Shown here: positions 5,073 to 5,697 of the stretch, in pieces
Layout: every line of letters begins with the position of its first letter
Position numbering within the stretch: position 1 is the stretch's first letter
Origin: Promethearchaeota archaeon
GTDB lineage: Archaea; Asgardarchaeota; Lokiarchaeia; Sigyniarchaeales; SOKP01
Assembly (NCBI GenBank): GCA_016840695.1
Contig: JAEORV010000129.1
Coordinates: 1-5,697 of the forward strand
DNA length: 5,697 bases
Direction of reading: 5' to 3'
Notes under the pieces: generated by a model
Told to the model about the DNA's origin: nothing
Database searches by the model: none
What the model saw: only the letters and a program-made list of their open reading frames with translations
Program-made: the position numbers and the translations under genes

Positions 5073-5697
5073 TTAAAATGTTAGTTCTTTTTTTTTCTTT
5101 TCTCTTATTTTACGAGGAGTAGGTTTTTTTTTCTTTTCGGGTGGTAGTTCTTCTATTTCCTTTTCTAGAGATTGTTCCTTTCTTTTCCGTGCAATTATTT
5201 TTCGAGTTAATTCAGCAAACGCTTCCTCTATTAATTCCCCGGTTTCTGTCGAAGTCTCAATGTATAACATTCCTTCCTCTTCAACAAGAGCACGAACTTC
5301 TTTACGGTTAATTGCGTTTTCTACTTCTTCTAACAAGTCTGCTTTATTTCCAATTAAGAGGTAGGGAATGTCTTCACCAATGGATTGTTTTATTTCAGTG
5401 AGCCATTTTCTTGTTTCCTCGTATGTTTGCTCTCTAGAAAGGTCAAAAACGATTAAAGCCCCGGAAGCACCCCTATAAAAGGTACTTCGAACAAATTCAA
5501 AATGTTTATTACCTCCAATATCCCATATTGTGACCTTTGCTACTTCTCCGGGATTATAATCTACTTCTTTTGTTAAGATATCGACGCCCATAGTTAATTT
5601 ATAATTCGAGGTGAATTTACTTTTTATAAACTTATTGATTAATTCAGACTTTTCGCTCGCAGCCGAACCAGTGAGTAACACTTTAACTTTAAAGGTC
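5073..5697 (-). CDS. Ras/Rab/Arf-like small GTPase with atypical P-loop (N-terminus outside window)
   Basis: A GTG at 5681 is an internal Val, not the start. The frame continues upstream to the window edge, reading TFKVKVLLTG, the usual first strand before the P-loop, so a few N-terminal residues are missing. Numbering from the first visible codon: G1 10-17 (GSAASEKS), G2 T35 (LTMGVD), G3 WDIGGNK (58-64), G4 NKAD (117-120), G5 ETST (147-150). All five boxes of a Ras-like GTPase are present, yet the P-loop residue before Lys16 is Glu instead of Gly, and Asn63 takes the place of Ras Gln61. WDIGG resembles Arf and many Asgard GTPases. After the domain (~170) comes a coiled, then very Lys-rich tail (KKKKPTPRK, KKKKELTF) with no C-terminal Cys for prenylation; it could bind acidic lipids or nucleic acid. 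Asgard genomes carry many such GTPases. Role unknown. Confidence 0.88.
   Translation of the reverse strand, partial: TFKVKVLLTGSAASEKSELINKFIKSKFTSNYKLTMGVDILTKEVDYNPGEVAKVTIWDIGGNKHFEFVRSTFYRGASGALIVFDLSREQTYEETRKWLTEIKQSIGEDIPYLLIGNKADLLEEVENAINRKEVRALVEEEGMLYIETSTETGELIEEAFAELTRKIIARKRKEQSLEKEIEELPPEKKKKPTPRKIREKKKKELTF
5088..5132 (+). terminator. Two T-tracts downstream of the flavin oxidoreductase
   Basis: Runs of nine T at 5088-5096 and again at 5124-5132 lie just after the + strand stop codon at 5067. They are also the complement of the Lys codons in the GTPase tail. They can act as intrinsic U-tract terminators for the + strand transcript, since the five-base gap between the two genes leaves no other room. 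Confidence 0.4.

Noticed and set aside
5679..5681. GTG at 5681 as the start of the GTPase
   Set aside because: It would remove the first beta strand; the upstream codons (TFKVK) continue the normal Ras-type N-terminus to the window edge.

Overview
The window looks like a piece of an Asgard archaeal chromosome, most likely a Lokiarchaeia-type lineage. Four things suggest this. A Ras/Rab/Arf-like small GTPase occupies the right edge. The DNA is AT-rich. Start regions carry archaeal TATA-like boxes about 40-50 bases upstream and Shine-Dalgarno sites of the GGAG/GAGGT type. No bacterial -35/-10 architecture is evident. The assignment is inferred from gene content; no marker gene such as rRNA is present.

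Layout, left to right. Bases 1-152 hold the 3' end of a membrane protein gene on the + strand. A 218-base spacer follows, with one doubtful 35-codon ORF. Next come two + strand genes, 35 bases apart, that probably form an operon: a small winged-helix regulator (371-691, TTG start) and a class I SAM-dependent methyltransferase (727-1296). Two - strand genes converge on them: an M24 (pita-bread) peptidase-family protein (1316-2515) and, upstream of it, a protein with faint resemblance to gamma-glutamylcyclotransferase/ChaC-like proteins (2600-3049). Divergent from these, on the + strand, are a small charged protein of unknown function (3214-3489), a 53-residue zinc-finger protein (3596-3757) and a nitronate monooxygenase/FabK-type flavin oxidoreductase (3940-5067). 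Only five bases separate that last stop codon from the stop codon of the - strand small GTPase (5073 to beyond 5697), which is cut off at its 5' end by the window edge.

How they work together. The only pair with a convincing functional link is the regulator and methyltransferase. The rest look like independent short transcription units, as is common in these genomes. I see no CRISPR array, transposon, rRNA or tRNA, and no clear multi-gene defence or biosynthetic system. The most notable points are at residue level. The M24 protein lacks a glutamate at the usual metal-ligand position and has Asn where the second motif His normally sits. The GTPase has Glu in place of the P-loop glycine before the invariant Lys, and Asn at the Ras Gln61 position. 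The cyclotransferase-like protein has lost the family's glycine loop.
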